A stretch of 56,617 nucleotides of DNA from assembly GCA_002110465.1 (NCBI GenBank), contig NEED01000068.1:1-56617 (forward strand). Reading direction: 5' to 3'. This DNA is from an unicellular cyanobacterium SU2 (lineage in GTDB: Bacteria; Cyanobacteriota; Cyanobacteriia; Cyanobacteriales; Microcystaceae). Position 1 is the first letter of the stretch; each line of letters opens with the position of its first letter. Shown here piece after piece: positions 54,026 through 56,617 of this stretch. The notes under the pieces were generated by a model. It worked only from the letters and a program-made list of their open reading frames with translations. It was not told the DNA's origin and ran no database searches. The translations under genes and the position numbers were made by a program.

Positions 54026-55753
54026 TTAATATCCTAATGTTAATGCTCCTGGTTTACGCGGGTCAGATGCTCCATAAAATTGACCTTTTTTATACATAAT
54101 ACTTTGGGTACTTCCCATAGCGAAACTGCTCTCAAGTTTATGTCCTTTATCTTCTAATAATTCAATAGTATCACCATTAAGCCCTCTTTCTAAACGAATT
54201 TTGTCGGGAAACCATTGATGATGAATACGAGTTGCATTGGTAGCTTCTGCAATGTTCATTTGGTGATCAATAACATTCATAATAATTTGTAGTGTAGTAG
54301 TAATAATACGACTTCCCCCTGGACTTCCTGTGACTAACCAAGGTTTACCTTCTTTCATAACAATGGTGGGAGTCATGGAACTTAACATCCGTTTTTCAGG
54401 AGCAATACTATTGTTTTCTCCTCCGATCAGTTGATAAGCATTAGGAACCCCAGGTTTAGCGGTAAAATCATCCATTTGATTGTTTAATAAAATTCCGGTT
54501 CCTGGGACGGTTAAACCAGTACCATAACTAAAGTTTAAGGTATAGGTATTGGCAACAGCATTTCCATATTGATCCATGATAGAATAGTGAGTTGTTTCTG
54601 TACTTTCATTGGATTGAAATACAGGTTGTGGCAGAATATTTTTACTGGGAATTACTTTCTTTAAATTGATTTTTTGGGCGATTTTATTAGCATAATTTTT
54701 AGATATTAAACGGGTAATGGGAACTTGAACAAAATCTGTATCTCCCATAAATTTAAACCGATCAGCATAGGCAAATTTCATGGCTTCAACCATTAAATGA
54801 AGAGTCGATGAAGTATTATGTCCTAAAGACTGAATGGGAAATTTTTCTAAGATATTCAACATTTGGACTAAATGGACTCCTCCTGAACTTGGCGGAGGCA
54901 TAGAATAGACTTTGTATCCTCGATAGTTTCCTTGAATCGGTTCTCGAATAATCGGCTTATATTTAGCTAAATCTTCCTTAGTAATTAAGCCATTATTGGC
55001 TTCCATTTCATTGACAATTTTACTCGCAATTTCTCCTTGATAAAAAGCTTTAATTCCTTGAGCAGCGATCAATTTAAGACTATTAGCTAAGTCAGGTTGT
55101 TTAATAATTTCTCCAATTTGATAAGGACTGCCATCCGCTTTATAAAAAATTGCTAAACTGGCGGGGGATTTCTGTAAAGATTTTTTAGCAAAGACAAGAG
55201 AATTATATAAATCTTCATCAACAATTATCCCATTTTCTGCTAACTCAACAGCAGGTTGTAAGGCTCGTTTGAGAGAAATTGTGCCATACTTTTCTAAAGC
55301 CATTGCTAATCCTGCAACCGTCCCTGGAACCCCCACAGCTTGATAACTAAATTTAATTTTTTGTTGATCAACTTGTCCATTTTCATCAAGAAACATATCA
55401 TAATTAGCTGCCAGGGGAGCTTTTTCTCGATAGTCAAGGGCAACGGTTTTTTGTTGATCAGCTAAATGAATTAACATAAATCCTCCACCCCCTAAATTAC
55501 CAGCACGAGGTAAAGTAACTGCTAACGCAAACCCAATGGTTACTGCTGCATCAATGGCATTTCCTCCTTCTTTTAAGACTTGTAAACCTGCCTGGGTCGC
55601 TAAATCTTCTTGGGAAGCAACCATGCCATTTTTGCCGATTACAGGGTGGAAAATCGCTTGATAATCGTAGATCGGAGTATCTTGAGCCGTTACCTTAATT
55701 GTGGTAATATTAAGACAGAAAATAAGGGTAAATAATTTAGCAATTTTAGTCAT
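54026..55753 (-). CDS. ggt: Gamma-glutamyltransferase (glutathione hydrolase)
   Basis: 575 residues. A signal peptide ends near residue 23 (VTAQ). The precursor cuts itself before the catalytic Thr387 in ETTHYSIMDQYGNAV. The substrate loop PPPSSGG (287-292) and GSPGGSR are present. The periplasmic enzyme removes the gamma-glutamyl group from glutathione and related peptides. Full length. Its start is divergent from the CpeT gene by about 50 bp. Confidence 0.95.
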   Translation of the reverse strand: MTKIAKLFTLIFCLNITTIKVTAQDTPIYDYQAIFHPVIGKNGMVASQEDLATQAGLQVLKEGGNAIDAAVTIGFALAVTLPRAGNLGGGGFMLIHLADQQKTVALDYREKAPLAANYDMFLDENGQVDQQKIKFSYQAVGVPGTVAGLAMALEKYGTISLKRALQPAVELAENGIIVDEDLYNSLVFAKKSLQKSPASLAIFYKADGSPYQIGEIIKQPDLANSLKLIAAQGIKAFYQGEIASKIVNEMEANNGLITKEDLAKYKPIIREPIQGNYRGYKVYSMPPPSSGGVHLVQMLNILEKFPIQSLGHNTSSTLHLMVEAMKFAYADRFKFMGDTDFVQVPITRLISKNYANKIAQKINLKKVIPSKNILPQPVFQSNESTETTHYSIMDQYGNAVANTYTLNFSYGTGLTVPGTGILLNNQMDDFTAKPGVPNAYQLIGGENNSIAPEKRMLSSMTPTIVMKEGKPWLVTGSPGGSRIITTTLQIIMNVIDHQMNIAEATNATRIHHQWFPDKIRLERGLNGDTIELLEDKGHKLESSFAMGSTQSIMYKKGQFYGASDPRKPGALTLGY

Positions 55754-55802
55754 GATTTAAGCAATAATTTAGTTATATTCCACTGAGAGAGATTTAGCTA
55801 AT

Positions 55803-56471
55803 ATGAACTGGAAGAAAAGACAGACAATGTTAAGAGAGCATAGAATTTTAACCCTAGGAATTCTCCTTACTAATTGTGTAGCTGGACTCCCTTCCTCTGC
55901 AGTTCCCCTAGACAGTAATGTTAGAGGGGTTGTTTCCCATCTAGTGGGGATAATGGACACCACAGACCAAGCTGCTAATAATCCTACCGCCCCTAGTGTC
56001 CGGATGACTACCTGTGAGGTGGACATAGAAGAAACCCCTAACACAGTTTACCTTTATCAAGAGCAGGCGTTAACAAAAAATATTGAGCGTCCCTATCGTC
56101 AGCGCGTTTTAAATATTCAACTGAGTGAAGATGGGGAAATGATTATTTCTGAATCTTTTAAAATTATGAATCCTGAGACAATAATTGGATTTTGTAATCA
56201 ACCCGAAACTAAGAGAAAGTTAAGTTTAGACACTTTAGAAAAATCGGTTTGTCGTGTATTTTTGAAACCTAAAGATAACGGATATATTGGACATACTCCT
56301 CCCGAAGGATGTCCAGCAAATATTCGCGGTGCGGTGACAATTACCAATACAATTCTTCTTCATGAAGAGGGAATGGATACCTGGGATCGGGGATTAGATG
56401 AAAACGGTAATCAAGTTTGGGGCGCGGAAAATGAACCTTATCAATATCGTTGGGTTGACAAGGATCAATAA
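55803..56471 (+). CDS. CpeT/CpcT family chromophore lyase-like protein
   Basis: 222 residues. MTTCEVDIE...VYLYQEQAL, then RPYRQRVLNIQ and GCPANIRGAVTITNTI and EGMDTWDRGLDENGNQVWGA (in parts) are the CpeT/CpcT (DUF1001) signature. Members attach phycocyanobilin or phycoerythrobilin to a Cys of the phycobiliprotein beta subunit. An N-terminal hydrophobic stretch ending in a Cys-containing LLTNCVAG is unusual and suggests export, so a lyase role is less certain. An in-frame ATG exists eight codons later. Confidence 0.85.
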   Translation: MNWKKRQTMLREHRILTLGILLTNCVAGLPSSAVPLDSNVRGVVSHLVGIMDTTDQAANNPTAPSVRMTTCEVDIEETPNTVYLYQEQALTKNIERPYRQRVLNIQLSEDGEMIISESFKIMNPETIIGFCNQPETKRKLSLDTLEKSVCRVFLKPKDNGYIGHTPPEGCPANIRGAVTITNTILLHEEGMDTWDRGLDENGNQVWGAENEPYQYRWVDKDQ

Positions 56472-56487
56472 ATAACCATTGAACGCA

Positions 56488-56517
56488 CCCCAACTAAATC
56501 GGAGATTATAGTTGGGG
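56488..56517 (+). terminator. Hairpin after the CpeT-like gene
   Basis: CCCCAACTA (56488-56496) and TAGTTGGGG (56509-56517) form a nine-pair stem. The T-content after it is modest, so this is a possible terminator. The final 100 bases to the window end show no gene. Confidence 0.5.
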
Positions 56518-56617
56518 ATTCATTCGCATTAAGAAGTAGCTAAACTTCTCAATGTCTCCAGACAAACTGGCGTTCGCAGCGTATTTGTAGAACTTTGGCT
56601 AACAAATACCCTAGAGA

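Overview
This is cyanobacterial chromosome. It carries psaC, a high-light-inducible protein gene, a CpeT/CpcT-type bilin lyase gene, crtE, a primary sigma factor, the HmpF motility protein and a UPF0182 protein. Many copies of the HIP1 octamer GCGATCGC and a low-to-moderate GC content fit a unicellular Cyanothece/Crocosphaera-like organism. That placement is inference; no 16S or other definitive marker is present.

Layout. 1-700: relics of two insertion sequences (IS200/IS605 TnpA end, IS982 N-terminus). 858-4067: a HAD phosphatase, then ugd and a UDP-glucuronate decarboxylase gene on the minus strand, together making UDP-glucuronate and UDP-xylose. 4237-4374: a possible metal-permease remnant. 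4678-6774: pta. 6809-9035: a decaying accessory islet with a DUF29 gene carrying two stop codons, an ApeA-like HEPN defence gene with a stop at codon 5, and a frameshifted PIN-like remnant. 9127-18909: alaS, a PEP-CTERM metalloprotease, a CYP110-like P450, UPF0182 and an SDR. 19028-21026: two membrane proteins and psaC, the latter preceded by a strongly structured 180-nt leader. 21090-26340: a relic-rich stretch with transposase fragments, nested inverted-repeat elements, palindromes and a methylase fragment, in which only a few intact genes survive (DUF7219 pair, cyclic-nucleotide-binding protein, NAD-binding protein, DUF1997).

26716-31915: an ABC-class ATPase, a conserved hypothetical, an orphan DNA phosphorothioation-associated protein, a beta-hydroxyacid dehydrogenase and an MlaE-type permease. 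31979-39323: a type IV pilus chemotaxis-like cluster (PatA/PilG, CheY/PilH, CheW/PilI, TPR-MCP/PilJ) divergent from hmpF; no CheA/PilL lies in the window. 39376-41862: a carbamoyltransferase, SxtJ and DUF5989 operon, including a 53-codon gene. 42073-48470: DUF1622, hli, sigA, a PAP2-like protein, crtE, a PPP-type phosphatase and a phytase-like lipoprotein. 48517-56471: a methyltransferase, a TPR protein, mnmH, nrtS, a tiny Cys-repeat lipoprotein, a cysteine-dioxygenase-like cupin, ggt and cpeT/cpcT.

The best candidates for less described biology are the carbamoyltransferase-SxtJ-DUF5989 module, the PCAGK-repeat lipoprotein, the disrupted ApeA homologue in its decaying islet, and the structured sequence in front of psaC. 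No tRNA, rRNA or CRISPR array was recognised.
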